A stretch of 64,000 nt of DNA, taken from positions 186,001-250,000 of the forward strand of contig NZ_JAJJMM010000001.1 of NCBI RefSeq assembly GCF_020905295.1, written 5' to 3'. The notes below the pieces were generated by a model, which was given only the letters and a program-made list of their open reading frames with translations, did no database searches and was not told where the DNA came from. Made by a program: the position numbers and the translations under genes. Every line of letters starts with the position of its first letter. Positions within the stretch are counted from its first letter, which is position 1. Below are positions 1-8,409 of the stretch, piece after piece. The stretch comes from Flavobacterium piscisymbiosum. Its GTDB lineage: Bacteria; Bacteroidota; Bacteroidia; Flavobacteriales; Flavobacteriaceae.

Positions 1-648
1 TATATGAAAGGAAAAGATTTTGGCTGCAAAGGAACTTTAACCGAAAAAATAAAAGCAATACAAATTGGTGTAAGCGATATGTGGCAGGCTACTTCTTTTT
101 TGATCGAAAATGCCAATAAATACAATCTCGATTCTTCTAAAATATTTATTTCAGGAATCAGTGCGGGAGCCGAAATTGGTTTTCATGCTTCTTTTTGGGA
201 TTATAAACTTATGAATTTATACAAAAACAATCTTCCTGAAAACTTTAAATACAAAGGTTTCATTGGAGGCTCCGGAGCGATTCAGGATATTAATTTAATT
301 ACGAAGGAAAAAGCAATTCCGATGTTATTGGCACACGGAAATAATGATGATACAGTTCCGTACGCAGCTGGTTCACATCGCTCCTGCCCAACAAATGCTT
401 CGGGCTGGCTGATTCTTTTTGGTTCTTATGCAGTTTATAATCATATGAATGAGTTACATAAAGACATCGAACTGATCACTTTTTGTGGCGGCGGACATGA
501 GTTCTCGGGCTACCTTTTTCATCAGGGGCAACAATATGTTCTGGATTTTGTGAATGATGTTTTGAAAGGAAAAAGATTCGAATCGCATATTATTATTCCT
601 TCTGGGAAGAAGGGTGCGAGTTCTGGAAAATATTTGTTTTGTGAATGA
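1..648 (+). CDS. Alpha/beta-hydrolase (esterase-like), 5' end outside the window
   Basis: The reading frame is open from the first base, so the gene probably begins upstream and only its C-terminal ~215 residues are visible. The nucleophile elbow GISAGAEIG (G-x-S-x-G) lies about 50 residues in. An acidic segment, GNNDDTVPY, and a late GGGHEF provide the expected Asp and His of a Ser-Asp-His triad. The spacing resembles carboxylesterase or polyhydroxybutyrate-depolymerase-like hydrolases. Substrate and location cannot be told without the N terminus. It is followed after 17 bases by a lipoprotein gene on the same strand. The internal ATG at 4 is unlikely to be the real start because the fold's first strands are missing. 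Confidence 0.7.
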   Translation, partial: YMKGKDFGCKGTLTEKIKAIQIGVSDMWQATSFLIENANKYNLDSSKIFISGISAGAEIGFHASFWDYKLMNLYKNNLPENFKYKGFIGGSGAIQDINLITKEKAIPMLLAHGNNDDTVPYAAGSHRSCPTNASGWLILFGSYAVYNHMNELHKDIELITFCGGGHEFSGYLFHQGQQYVLDFVNDVLKGKRFESHIIIPSGKKGASSGKYLFCE

Positions 649-665
649 TACAATAAAATAGGATT

Positions 666-1448
666 ATGAAAGTAAAAATAACATTATCATTAGTTGTTTT
701 AGGATTATTTATTCAATGTAAAGAAGATAAAACTAAAAAATCTGTGCAAAAAGTAGAAAAACTATCGGCTCTTAACAGCTATAATTTTATTGAAAAATCA
801 AGCATAAAGTTTCAATTCTTCTCTGATAGTTCTTATATTTTTACAATTATAGAAAAAGGTAAAAATCACAACAAAAGAGAAACATTTAATGATTTCTGTT
901 ATTCAAAAAATGATACCATTTATTTCAGTCCAACAAGATTTCCTTATAATAGAAGTGAAAAAGCAGTAATTAAAAATAATTTTATTGAATTTATTGGAGG
1001 AGAGTTTCCGTTAAAAATTGAAATTCAAAAAAACCTGCTTCAAACAAAAAACAAATTGAATCTTCAAAAATATAATAATTATGCGTTTTTCTCTTTTGAA
1101 GAAGAATTCCATAAAAATTACTTTAATTACAAACCAAATACTATAAAAGCATCCGATTTAAACCAAAAGGAATTAGTTGAAATGGATCAAATTTTAAAAA
1201 AATCTTTTTCTGATAACGCTTCAAAGCTCAGGAAATTTGATAAATATGTATACCAATGTATTGTCATAATAAACGAAAACCAAGAAAAAGAAATTTTGAT
1301 AAATAGTTACTGCAAGGATCCACGTGATGAAAAAGGTTTTAAATATTCTTTAATTCAAATGAATGATGGAGGAAATTGTAATATAAGTTTAAAAATAAAT
1401 TTAACGAAGCACAATTACTCAGATCTGAATATTTCGGGTAGCGCATAA
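666..1448 (+). CDS. Predicted lipoprotein of unknown function
   Basis: The 260-residue product starts with a lipoprotein signal peptide: a Lys-rich N terminus, a hydrophobic stretch and a lipobox-like LFIQC with Cys18. It is followed by a Lys-rich tether. I recognise no domain in the rest, which is rich in Lys, Asn, Phe and Tyr. It follows the hydrolase after 17 bases and could be co-transcribed with it. The base composition is very AT-rich even for this genome, which is common for fast-evolving surface lipoproteins. Its function is unknown. Confidence 0.7.
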   Translation: MKVKITLSLVVLGLFIQCKEDKTKKSVQKVEKLSALNSYNFIEKSSIKFQFFSDSSYIFTIIEKGKNHNKRETFNDFCYSKNDTIYFSPTRFPYNRSEKAVIKNNFIEFIGGEFPLKIEIQKNLLQTKNKLNLQKYNNYAFFSFEEEFHKNYFNYKPNTIKASDLNQKELVEMDQILKKSFSDNASKLRKFDKYVYQCIVIINENQEKEILINSYCKDPRDEKGFKYSLIQMNDGGNCNISLKINLTKHNYSDLNISGSA

Positions 1449-1743
1449 AAATAAAAATCATCAAAATATTCGGCTAAAGCCGAAATCTTCAAATTCATAA
1501 ACCCGTTGGTTAAAACCAACGGCTAGTCAAAATAGAATTCTATTTTTATCTCCTACAAGTTTTTTCCGAAACTTGTAGCTATTTCATAACCAACTTAGCA
1601 ATAACATAATTATCCTCGATAAACTGGACCAAAGTCCAGCCCTACAATATTAGCCGAGTCTACGGCTCTTTTTCGTTTTAGTTCCGTAGGAACGATTCAT
1701 TTTTTAGGGCTGGACTTTAGTCCAGTTTTAGCCAAAAGCAGCA
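1449..1743. repeat. Intergenic cluster of palindromic repeats
   Basis: This stretch is a chain of inverted repeats: TTCGGCTAAAGCCGAA (1469-1484), CCGTTGG/CCAACGG arms (1503-1522), a TACAAGTTT/AAACTTGTA hairpin (1553-1576), and a larger structure whose arms at about 1620-1644 and 1705-1730 each contain a CTGGAC..GTCCAG palindrome plus GCCCTA and pair with each other. It contains no credible gene. Such hairpin clusters resemble REP/BIME-type elements seen between flavobacterial genes, and some could act as terminators or mRNA 3'-end protectors. Confidence 0.65.
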
Positions 1744-1814
1744 GTGATATCGCATAAAATTGCGAAATCATTCGCTCAAGGCAAAATAATCTTTTTAAAT
1801 ACAATAAGTTTAGG

Positions 1815-1822
1815 TAAATTTG
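1815..1822 (+). promoter_or_regulatory. Putative -7 element (TAAATTTG)
   Basis: It matches the Bacteroidota -7 consensus TAnnTTTG. No exact TTG lies 19 bases upstream (TTT is found there). Transcription would start near 1829, which supports the GTG at 1840 as the start of the next gene and excludes the longer upstream reading frame. Confidence 0.5.
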
Positions 1823-1839
1823 CGCTTTATTTTAAGAAA

Positions 1840-2373
1840 GTGCAAAAACAAATCATAGTTTTAATTGGTGGCCCGGGAACGGGAAAATCTACTCTTATTA
1901 ACGAATTGGTAGCTCGTGGCTACTGCTGTTATCCTGAAATTTCAAGACAAGTTACACTCGAAGCACAGCAACGGGGTATCGACCAATTGTTTCTTGAACA
2001 ACCTTTATTGTTTAGCGAAATGTTACTGGAAGGTCGCATTAAACAATACGAAGACGCTCTTGAAGAACCCGACAATGTCGTTTTTATAGATCGAGGAATT
2101 CCTGATGTTGTAGCTTATATGGATTATATAGGCGATGATTATCCGGAGCACTTTGTAAAAGCTTGTGAAGATTTTAAATACACCAAAACTTTTATTTTAC
2201 CGCCTTGGGAAGAAATTTACGAATGCGACACTGAGCGCTACGAAAATTTCGAACAAGCTTTAACGATACAAAAACACCTTGTTGAAACGTATAAGAAATA
2301 TGGGTACGAGTTAATTGAAGTACCAAAAGATACGGTTGACAACAGAATTCTTTATATCTTAGATAAAATTTAG
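1840..2373 (+). CDS. AAA_28 / NadR-Ttd14-like P-loop ATPase
   Basis: From the GTG at 1840 the product is 177 residues and begins directly with a P-loop strand. Walker A GGPGTGKST lies at residues 10-18, and FIDRGIPD near residue 85 is a Walker-B-like segment. The size and layout match the small kinase-like ATPases of the AAA_28 group (NadR kinase/Ttd14-like), which are probably nucleoside- or phosphoinositide-kinase-like but mostly uncharacterised. The frame is open back to a GTG at 1744. I chose the later GTG because a TAAATTTG promoter element precedes it and the extra 32 residues run through a repeat-rich region and match no fold. Recq follows after 65 bases. Confidence 0.75.
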   Translation: MQKQIIVLIGGPGTGKSTLINELVARGYCCYPEISRQVTLEAQQRGIDQLFLEQPLLFSEMLLEGRIKQYEDALEEPDNVVFIDRGIPDVVAYMDYIGDDYPEHFVKACEDFKYTKTFILPPWEEIYECDTERYENFEQALTIQKHLVETYKKYGYELIEVPKDTVDNRILYILDKI

Positions 2374-2438
2374 GCAGGTGTTTAAAGTTGCAAAACTAGA
2401 AACTAATTTCTAAATTTTTTAACTTTAAAACAAGACCA

Positions 2439-4334
2439 ATGCCTGAAGCGCAAGAAATTCTTTTAAAATACTGGAAACACGACAGTTTTAGACCGTTGCA
2501 AAAGGAGATTATTGACTCGGTTTTGGATGGTCAGGATACTTTTGCACTACTCCCAACCGGCGGCGGAAAATCGATTTGTTTTCAGGTTCCAGCCATGATG
2601 AAGCCGGGTATTTGCCTGGTCGTTTCGCCTTTGATCGCTTTGATGAAAGATCAGGTGGCCAATTTGCAAAAGCGAGAGATTAAAGCAATTGCGCTTACAG
2701 GCGGAATTCACACAGAAGAAATTATTGATCTTCTGGACAATTGCCAATACGGAAATTACAAATTCTTATACCTTTCTCCGGAACGACTTCAATCTGACTG
2801 GATTTTGGAACGCATAAAAAATCTTCCTATAAATTTAATCGCTATTGACGAAGCGCATTGTGTTTCGCAATGGGGACATGATTTTCGTCCGGCTTATTTG
2901 AAGATTTCAGAACTAAAAAAACATTTTCCTAAGATTCCGTTTTTAGCTTTGACAGCTACAGCAACTCCAAGAGTTATTGAAGATATTAAAACCGAATTGG
3001 GATTGAAAGCCCCACTACTTTTTCAGCAATCTTTTGAAAGAAAAAATATTGCCTACATGGTTTTTGAAGTTGAAGACAAATTGTATCGCACGGAACAAAT
3101 TTTAAAGAAAAATCCACAGCCTTCTATTATATATGTACGAAATAGAAAATCGTGTCTGAATATGTCGACGCAATTACAATCTTTAGGATTCAAAGCGACC
3201 TATTATCACGGTGGACTTTCATCAAAAGAAAAAGATAAAAACATGCAATTGTGGATGTCTGAACAAGCGCAGGTCATTGTAGCCACTAATGCGTTTGGAA
3301 TGGGAATCGACAAAGACAATGTAAAAACGGTTATTCATACACAGCTTCCTGAAAATATAGAAAACTATTATCAGGAATCCGGAAGAGCGGGCCGAAATGG
3401 CGAGAAAGCTTTCTCTGTGGTATTGACAAATTCTTCAGACAGCATTCAGTCAGAACAGCAATTTTTAAGCATTTTGCCGGATAAAAAGTTTTTGAATACG
3501 ATGTATGTAAAGCTTTGCAATTATTTTCAGATTGCCTATGGCGAAGGTTTAGACGATTCGTTTTCATTTAAACTCAATCATTTTTGCCAGAAGTACGACT
3601 TCCCTACCCTTAAAACCTATAATGCTTTGCAGTTTTTAAATCAGCAGGGAATTATTACTATGTCTCAGGAATTCTCTGAAAAAATTACGATGCAGTTTTT
3701 GATTGAATCGAAAGAAGTGATTCGATATATGAGTCTTAATTCTAATGACGAAGAAATTATTCTGGCAATCCTGAGAACGTATCCGGGAATTTACGAAATG
3801 AAAACTCCTTTTAATATTTCGCTAATTGCAAAAAAATCAAATCATACTGAAGCACAGGTTTCTGCTGCTTTAGAAAAACTAAAAGAGAAAGAAATCATTG
3901 AATATAAATCTAAAAATAACGACGCTACTATATTATTTAATGAAGTTCGCGAAGATAATCTTACCATAAACAGAGTTGCAAAGTATCTCGAAAAACAAAA
4001 TCAGCTTAAAAAAGACCAGCTTTTATCTGTTCTACATTATATAAAGAACTATAAAACCTGTAAAAACCGACTGATTTTGGATTATTTTGGAGAAGAAACC
4101 ACAGAAAATTGTGGAGTCTGCTCCTATTGTATTACTCAAAAAGGAAAAATTACCGAAGCCGATTCTATCGCAGATAAAATTTTACACTTATTAAAAACGG
4201 CAGCTTTGACTTCGAGAGAGATTGAAACCAAAATAAAATTGGATACAAATGATGTAATTTTGGCACTTCAGGAATTACTTGAAAACAATTACATTACTAT
4301 TCAGGCAAATAATAAATACACTTTAAAATTATAA
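2439..4334 (+). CDS. recQ: ATP-dependent DNA helicase, RecQ family
   Basis: This 631-residue SF2 helicase unwinds DNA 3' to 5' during recombination and fork repair. Walker A LLPTGGGKS is at residues 37-45 and DEAH at 137-140 within the RecQ aromatic-loop signature DEAHCVSQWGHDFRP. Motif III is ATATP, and motif VI is QESGRAGRNG around 340. The four-Cys zinc site appears as C..CGVCSYC near 540-565, and a C-terminal winged-helix-like segment closes the protein. No HRDC domain follows, so this is the short form; flavobacteria commonly carry a short RecQ besides a longer one. Its last base overlaps the start of fmt (stop TAA and ATG share an A), implying translational coupling. Confidence 0.93.
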   Translation: MPEAQEILLKYWKHDSFRPLQKEIIDSVLDGQDTFALLPTGGGKSICFQVPAMMKPGICLVVSPLIALMKDQVANLQKREIKAIALTGGIHTEEIIDLLDNCQYGNYKFLYLSPERLQSDWILERIKNLPINLIAIDEAHCVSQWGHDFRPAYLKISELKKHFPKIPFLALTATATPRVIEDIKTELGLKAPLLFQQSFERKNIAYMVFEVEDKLYRTEQILKKNPQPSIIYVRNRKSCLNMSTQLQSLGFKATYYHGGLSSKEKDKNMQLWMSEQAQVIVATNAFGMGIDKDNVKTVIHTQLPENIENYYQESGRAGRNGEKAFSVVLTNSSDSIQSEQQFLSILPDKKFLNTMYVKLCNYFQIAYGEGLDDSFSFKLNHFCQKYDFPTLKTYNALQFLNQQGIITMSQEFSEKITMQFLIESKEVIRYMSLNSNDEEIILAILRTYPGIYEMKTPFNISLIAKKSNHTEAQVSAALEKLKEKEIIEYKSKNNDATILFNEVREDNLTINRVAKYLEKQNQLKKDQLLSVLHYIKNYKTCKNRLILDYFGEETTENCGVCSYCITQKGKITEADSIADKILHLLKTAALTSREIETKIKLDTNDVILALQELLENNYITIQANNKYTLKL

Positions 4335-5281
4335 TGGAAAAATTGAGAATTATATTTATGGGAACCCCGGAATTTGCCGTAGGCATTCTGAATACCATTA
4401 TCAAAAAGAATTATGATGTTGTTGGCGTTATTACAGCTGCGGATAAACCGGCAGGACGCGGACAAAAAATAAAATATTCGGCAGTAAAAGAGTATGCTTT
4501 AGCAAACAACCTTACTTTATTACAGCCAACAAATTTAAAAGACGAAAGTTTTCTAACCGAATTAAAAGCACTCAATGCTAATTTGCAAATAGTTGTTGCT
4601 TTCAGAATGTTGCCAAAAGTAGTTTGGGAAATGCCTAGCTTAGGAACTTTTAACCTTCACGCTTCTTTATTACCAAATTATCGCGGTGCAGCACCAATTA
4701 ATTGGGCAATTATTAATGGAGAAACCAAAACCGGAGTTACCACATTCTTTATTGATGACAAAATAGATACCGGAGCAATGATCCTGAATTCAGAAATCGC
4801 CATTGAACCGGAAGAAAATGCCGGACAATTGCACGATCGATTGATGTTACTAGGAAGCGAAACTGTTATTGATACTTTGAAAATTATTGAAAACGGAAAT
4901 GTAACCACTACAATTCAGGAAGACGATGCCGAAATTAAAACAGCCTATAAACTAAACAAGGAAAATTGTAAGATCGACTGGACGAAATCCGGAGACGAAA
5001 TCAATAATTTAATTCGAGGTTTAAGTCCGTATCCTGCTTCCTGGTGCTTTTTGAAAGATAAAGATGAAGAGTTAAGCATCAAAATATACGAAGCAAAACT
5101 GGTTTCAGAAAGTCATTCTTATGAAGTTGGAAGCTTGATTAGCAGTAAAAAAGAAATCAAAATTGCGATCAAAGAAGGCTTTATTCAGCTTTTGAGCCTG
5201 CAATTACCCGGCAAAAAAAGAATGCAAGTAGCAGAATTATTAAATGGTATCACTTTTACCGATAGTGCAAAGGTCTATTAA
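4334..5281 (+). CDS. fmt: Methionyl-tRNA formyltransferase
   Basis: The 315-residue enzyme formylates initiator Met-tRNA using 10-formyl-tetrahydrofolate. The N-terminal Rossmann-type domain starts RIIFMGTPEFAV. The catalytic and folate-binding loop HASLLPNYRGA is at 109-119 and includes the conserved His and SLLP. FIDDKIDTGAM follows, and the C-terminal OB-like tRNA-binding domain begins around residue 210 (IRGLSPYPASW). The length matches the family. The start codon overlaps the recQ stop by one base, so expression is probably coupled to the helicase. Confidence 0.96.
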   Translation: MEKLRIIFMGTPEFAVGILNTIIKKNYDVVGVITAADKPAGRGQKIKYSAVKEYALANNLTLLQPTNLKDESFLTELKALNANLQIVVAFRMLPKVVWEMPSLGTFNLHASLLPNYRGAAPINWAIINGETKTGVTTFFIDDKIDTGAMILNSEIAIEPEENAGQLHDRLMLLGSETVIDTLKIIENGNVTTTIQEDDAEIKTAYKLNKENCKIDWTKSGDEINNLIRGLSPYPASWCFLKDKDEELSIKIYEAKLVSESHSYEVGSLISSKKEIKIAIKEGFIQLLSLQLPGKKRMQVAELLNGITFTDSAKVY

Positions 5282-5387
5282 GGTCAGTAAAACAGGGGTT
5301 TTTACCTGATTTTGAGCGAAAAGCAACTAGCGTTATGAACAAAAAAAGCAAGTTATCAACAATTTTTGCTAAAATTAAAGAAAACAC

Positions 5388-5417
5388 TTGCAAGGAACGG
5401 ATTTCCTACTAAATTTG
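5388..5417 (+). promoter_or_regulatory. Consensus Bacteroidota promoter for the HU gene
   Basis: TTG at 5388-5390 and TAAATTTG at 5410-5417 are separated by exactly 19 bases, a perfect match to the TTG-N19-TAnnTTTG promoter of the Bacteroidota housekeeping sigma factor. The predicted start lies near 5424, giving a ~38-base leader before the HU ATG. This strong promoter suits an abundant nucleoid protein. Confidence 0.85.
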
Positions 5418-5461
5418 TGTATTAACAATTTTTTTTAACCAACAATTAATAACTAATTATT

Positions 5462-5734
5462 ATGAACAAATCAGAATTAATCGATGCTATCGCTGCTGAT
5501 GCAGGAATCACAAAAGCTGCGGCAAAATTAGCTTTAGAGTCATTTTTAGGAAACGTAGGAGCTACTTTGAAAAAAGGTGGTAGAGTTTCTTTAGTAGGTT
5601 TTGGATCTTGGTCAGTATCTGCCAGAGCTGCTAGAGACGGAAGAAATCCTCAAACAGGAAAAACTATTCAAATCGCTGCTAAAAATGTTGTAAAATTCAA
5701 AGCCGGAGCTGAATTAGAAGGTGCAGTGAACTAA
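5462..5734 (+). CDS. hup: HU-family nucleoid DNA-binding protein
   Basis: The 90-residue protein has the canonical HU/IHF layout: helical N terminus MNKSELIDAIA, the GFGSW beta segment, and the DNA-clasping arm containing GRNPQTGK followed by IQIAAKNVVKFKAG. It bends and compacts DNA non-specifically as a dimer. The gene is monocistronic, with a consensus promoter upstream and a strong hairpin terminator about 35 bases downstream. Codons are strongly biased, as expected for a highly expressed gene. Confidence 0.95.
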   Translation: MNKSELIDAIAADAGITKAAAKLALESFLGNVGATLKKGGRVSLVGFGSWSVSARAARDGRNPQTGKTIQIAAKNVVKFKAGAELEGAVN

Positions 5735-5766
5735 GTAAGAAAGTTCTCTAAACTTATAATATAATC

Positions 5767-5793
5767 AAAACCCTCCTCATGGAGGGTTTTTTT
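5767..5793 (+). terminator. Rho-independent terminator of hup
   Basis: An AACCCTCC..GGAGGGTT stem with a four-base loop is followed by seven T residues. It lies just after hup. Confidence 0.88.
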
Positions 5794-5862
5794 GTGCGGT
5801 TTAACGATTTTATTTGGGATTTTAAAAATTTTATGATTAAATTTAATAAAAATTGTAGCCGT

Positions 5863-6423
5863 ATGATTTCAGAAAAATTAAAAAAAGGACACCTGCTTAT
5901 TGCTGAACCTTCTATAATTGGAGATTTATCTTTTAATAGATCGGTAATTTTATTAGCAGACCATAACAAAGAAGGATCAATAGGTTTTATCATTAATAAA
6001 CCGTTAAAGTATACTATTAATGATTTAATTCCTGAAATTGACGCCAGTTTCAAAATATATAACGGCGGCCCTGTTGAACAGGACAACCTGTATTTTATTC
6101 ACAATATCCCAGAATTGATTCCAAATAGTGTTGAGATTTCAAATGGGATTTATTGGGGAGGTGATTTCGAATCGACAAAAGACTTAATAAACGACGGATC
6201 TATTGGCAAAAACAATATTCGCTTTTTCTTAGGTTATACTGGTTGGGACGAAAATCAGCTTGAGAATGAAATGCAAGGCAACTCCTGGATCATCACTGAT
6301 AATAGTTATAAAAATAAAATTATCGGAAAGTCGACCACTCATTTTTGGAAAGAGCAAATTATTGAGCTCGGAGGCGATTATCTTATTTGGTCGAATGCAC
6401 CTGAAAATCCGTATCTGAATTAA
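5863..6423 (+). CDS. YqgE/AlgH family protein
   Basis: From ATG 5863 the product is 186 residues, the usual YqgE length. It begins MISEKLKKGHLLIAEPSI and carries the family hallmarks FNRSVILL and GFIINKPL, a GGPVEQD segment and a late GYTGWDENQLENE. The family is conserved and once named AlgH, but its molecular function is still uncertain. The frame extends upstream to an ATG at 5779 that falls inside the hup terminator, so that start is rejected; ATG 5833 is possible but less likely. The stop overlaps that of the convergent aminotransferase gene by four bases. Confidence 0.88.
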   Translation: MISEKLKKGHLLIAEPSIIGDLSFNRSVILLADHNKEGSIGFIINKPLKYTINDLIPEIDASFKIYNGGPVEQDNLYFIHNIPELIPNSVEISNGIYWGGDFESTKDLINDGSIGKNNIRFFLGYTGWDENQLENEMQGNSWIITDNSYKNKIIGKSTTHFWKEQIIELGGDYLIWSNAPENPYLN

Positions 6424-7259
6424 TTTTCAGATATAGATTCATTCAGTTTTTGCACTAATAAATGAGCCAGATTACTTGTAAACTCCTTTTTTCGATACTT
6501 AGTTATCGGTTGTATCCCCGTGATTACATTTGTCAGAAATAATTCATCAGCTTTTTGAAGATCAAATGGTGAAATTATTTCTTCTACTACTTCTATGCCT
6601 TCTACTTTTTTAGCCAAAACTAATATTTGTTTACGCATAATACCGTTTAAACAACCTTCAGAAATTGGCGGCGTGATCATTTTTTTACCCACAACCATAA
6701 ACAGATTACCTTGTAATGCTTCGACAACATTTTTAGTATCATTAACTAAAAGACAGTTAGCCAGACCATTTTCATGAGCAAAAATGCTTCCGGTAACATT
6801 TATCATCTTATTAGTCGTTTTAATCGACGATAATAACTGTTTAGTTACATAGAAGTCTTTATACAAATCGACTTCATATTCTCCAACATTTAGCACATAA
6901 GAAGTGCTTTCAAGCGCAGTTGCGTGAATTAAAAACGAAACTTCATTGGTTTTTGGCAAATACAAACCTCCATCATTTCTAAAGACAGTAATTCTGGCTC
7001 TTGCCGAAGAAGATATTTTTTTTTGATTGACAAGACTTAAAACCTGTTCTTCAAAATATTCCATTGTAAAATTCATGGGAATCTCCATTCGAACCACACG
7101 CATCGAAGCCATTAATCTAAAATAATGATCTTCAAGAAACAAGATTTTATTATTGACTATTTTTAGTGTTTCAAAAACACCATCTCCATACAAAAAAGCA
7201 CGATTTTGAGTTAATATATTGTCGTCTTGTGCTACTATGTTTCCGTTAAAATTGATCAT
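6420..7259 (-). CDS. Class-IV aminotransferase (aminodeoxychorismate lyase / BCAT fold)
   Basis: The 279-residue PLP enzyme of fold type IV begins with an N-terminal GDGVFETLKI motif. The likely Schiff-base lysine lies in SSIKTTNKM around residue 145, and the phosphate-binding ITGIQPITKYR is near the C terminus. The short length and GDGVFET start fit aminodeoxychorismate lyase (PabC, folate synthesis) or a D-amino-acid/branched-chain aminotransferase relative. Specificity cannot be settled from sequence alone. It converges on YqgE with overlapping stops. It lies 54 bases downstream of the START-like gene on the same strand and may be co-transcribed. Confidence 0.82.
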   Translation of the reverse strand: MINFNGNIVAQDDNILTQNRAFLYGDGVFETLKIVNNKILFLEDHYFRLMASMRVVRMEIPMNFTMEYFEEQVLSLVNQKKISSSARARITVFRNDGGLYLPKTNEVSFLIHATALESTSYVLNVGEYEVDLYKDFYVTKQLLSSIKTTNKMINVTGSIFAHENGLANCLLVNDTKNVVEALQGNLFMVVGKKMITPPISEGCLNGIMRKQILVLAKKVEGIEVVEEIISPFDLQKADELFLTNVITGIQPITKYRKKEFTSNLAHLLVQKLNESISEN

Positions 7260-7313
7260 AAAAAAACCCTGAATTTTGTTCAGGGCAAATATAAGGTATA
7301 AAATAGAATTTTA

Positions 7314-7706
7314 CTAAACAGATCCTATAAGATGTTTCAGGTCTGAGATCTGATTCTCCCACAATTGTTTAGCTTCTCCTACCTCTTCTTTTTCTGCAAA
7401 ATCGACTACCATTAATGATACATCTTTAGTCAGTTCATCGACTAAGATATGCAATTCAAAAAAGTATTCCGTATCCTTACTGCTTTCGTCAACCCATTTG
7501 AATTTTACTTTTTCTCCCGTTTTTTTAGAAGCCAAACGCGCTTTTTCCTGCGAGTCATTCCAGATAAAAGTGAAAAATTCGCCTCGTGAGTTTACATTGT
7601 CTGCAAACCATTCTGACAAACCTGACGGTGTTGATATATATTGATATAATAATTGCGGCGAAGAATTTATAGGAAACTCGATTTCGTAACGTATTTTTGG
7701 ATCCAT
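7314..7706 (-). CDS. START-like (SRPBCC/AHSA1-type) domain protein
   Basis: The 130-residue single-domain protein opens with IRYEIEFPINSSPQLLYQYISTPSGLSEWFADNV, typical of the START-like/AHSA1 ligand-binding fold with its conserved SP..LY.YIST..GL..WFAD. These proteins have a hydrophobic cavity and some act with Hsp90. Flavobacteria carry this short form adjacent to class-IV aminotransferases, and no specific ligand is known. No signal peptide is present, so it is probably cytoplasmic. Confidence 0.8.
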   Translation of the reverse strand: MDPKIRYEIEFPINSSPQLLYQYISTPSGLSEWFADNVNSRGEFFTFIWNDSQEKARLASKKTGEKVKFKWVDESSKDTEYFFELHILVDELTKDVSLMVVDFAEKEEVGEAKQLWENQISDLKHLIGSV

Positions 7707-7793
7707 GTGCTACTTTTAATTTTTTCGAAATATAAGAATATATGTTCAAAAACAAGACATTTTTAAAAAATTTATTTTTTCTTCATTTTATTC

Positions 7794-7823
7794 TTGGAAG
7801 CTTTAATAATATTTCTATCTTTG
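7794..7823 (+). promoter_or_regulatory. Consensus promoter of the CAT-anticodon tRNA
   Basis: TTG (7794-7796), exactly 19 bases, then TATCTTTG (7816-7823). This is a textbook Bacteroidota promoter about 37 bases upstream of the mature tRNA. Confidence 0.85.
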
Positions 7824-7859
7824 CACCCGCAATGAGGAACACGGTTCACTTGCAATCTT

Positions 7860-7933
7860 GGCGAGGTAGCTCAGTTGGTTAGAGCGCAGGATTCATAACC
7901 CTGAGGTCACGGGTTCAACTCCCGTCCTCGCTA
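7860..7933 (+). tRNA. tRNA with CAT anticodon (tRNA-Met, elongator-like)
   Basis: A 74-nt cloverleaf can be drawn. The acceptor arm GGCGAGG pairs with CCTCGCT (G1-U72 pair), followed by TAGCTC, a D loop with GG, anticodon loop TTCATAA, and T arm ACGGG-TTCAACT-CCCGT, with discriminator A. CCA is not encoded. The anticodon stem lacks the three GC pairs of initiator tRNA, so this is an elongator Met tRNA or a lysidine-modified Ile2 tRNA; the sequence alone does not decide. The last anticodon-stem pair is A-C. A terminator follows immediately, and the 3' half is echoed at 10762-10803. Confidence 0.9.
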
Positions 7934-7945
7934 CAAAAAACAAAC
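7930..7945 (+). other. Left direct repeat (possible attL core) of the 8-10.8 kb island
   Basis: The last four bases of the tRNA plus 12 downstream bases (GCTACAAAAAACAAAC) recur identically at 10799-10814. Weaker similarity extends upstream into the tRNA anticodon loop and downstream into the terminator hairpin. This fits an attachment-site duplication, or a decayed tandem tRNA copy. Confidence 0.55.
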
Positions 7946-7976
7946 CCCTAAACATCAAATGTTTAGGGGTTTTTTA
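7944..7976 (+). terminator. Terminator of the CAT tRNA
   Basis: A perfect CCCCTAAACAT/ATGTTTAGGGG stem with a three-base loop is followed by six T residues directly after the tRNA. Confidence 0.88.
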
Positions 7977-8080
7977 TTGGAGTTTTGTTTCGAAAACGCC
8001 TATTATACACTCTTAAATGTACATGTAGAAAACATTTGCATATATTAAATCATTGAAACAAACCTAATTCCATATTCAAA

Positions 8081-8359
8081 ATGATTAGTGATGTTTTAAG
8101 CAACGTTGCAGAAATGGAAAGAACTTCTTTATTAGAAAGACAGAAAGAAGGTATTTTAATTGCGAAAGCTAAAGGAACTTACAAAGGCAGACAATTGAAC
8201 ACTATTGAAAGACCTCAACAATTCTTGTCACAATACAATCAATCACATTTAGAATTAATCAAAGACAAAAATTATTCAATTAGAAAACTCGCATCTATTA
8301 CCAATTTATCAAACAATACAATCGTTAAGATTAAGAAAATATTAGACAAAGTCGAATAA
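8081..8359 (+). pseudogene. Serine recombinase remnant (catalytic domain missing)
   Basis: The 92 codons correspond to the C-terminal half of a resolvase/invertase-type serine recombinase. They include the end of the long E helix (SNVAEMERTSLLERQKEGI), the AKAKGTYKGRQ linker, and a DNA-binding HTH (SIRKLASITNLSNNTIVKIKK). The catalytic N domain with its active Ser and Arg residues is absent. The frame upstream stays recognisable for only about eight codons before a TGA at 8054. It could still be translated from ATG 8081 as a DNA-binding fragment, but not as an active recombinase. Its place immediately after a tRNA suggests the scar of a mobile element. Confidence 0.8.
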
Positions 8360-8409
8360 TAAAGATTTAACAACGAATAAATTAATAAATTGCGATTAAA
8401 ATACAATTT

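Noticed and set aside
1744..1839. N-terminal extension of the P-loop ATPase
   Set aside because: It precedes the TAAATTTG promoter element and the first fold strand; the GTG at 1840 is better.
5779..5862. Longer N terminus for the YqgE protein
   Set aside because: The upstream ATG lies inside the hup terminator hairpin; the family start matches ATG 5863.
8081..8359. An active invertase or phase-variation switch
   Set aside because: The catalytic domain is absent and I found no invertible promoter flanked by matching inverted repeats nearby.
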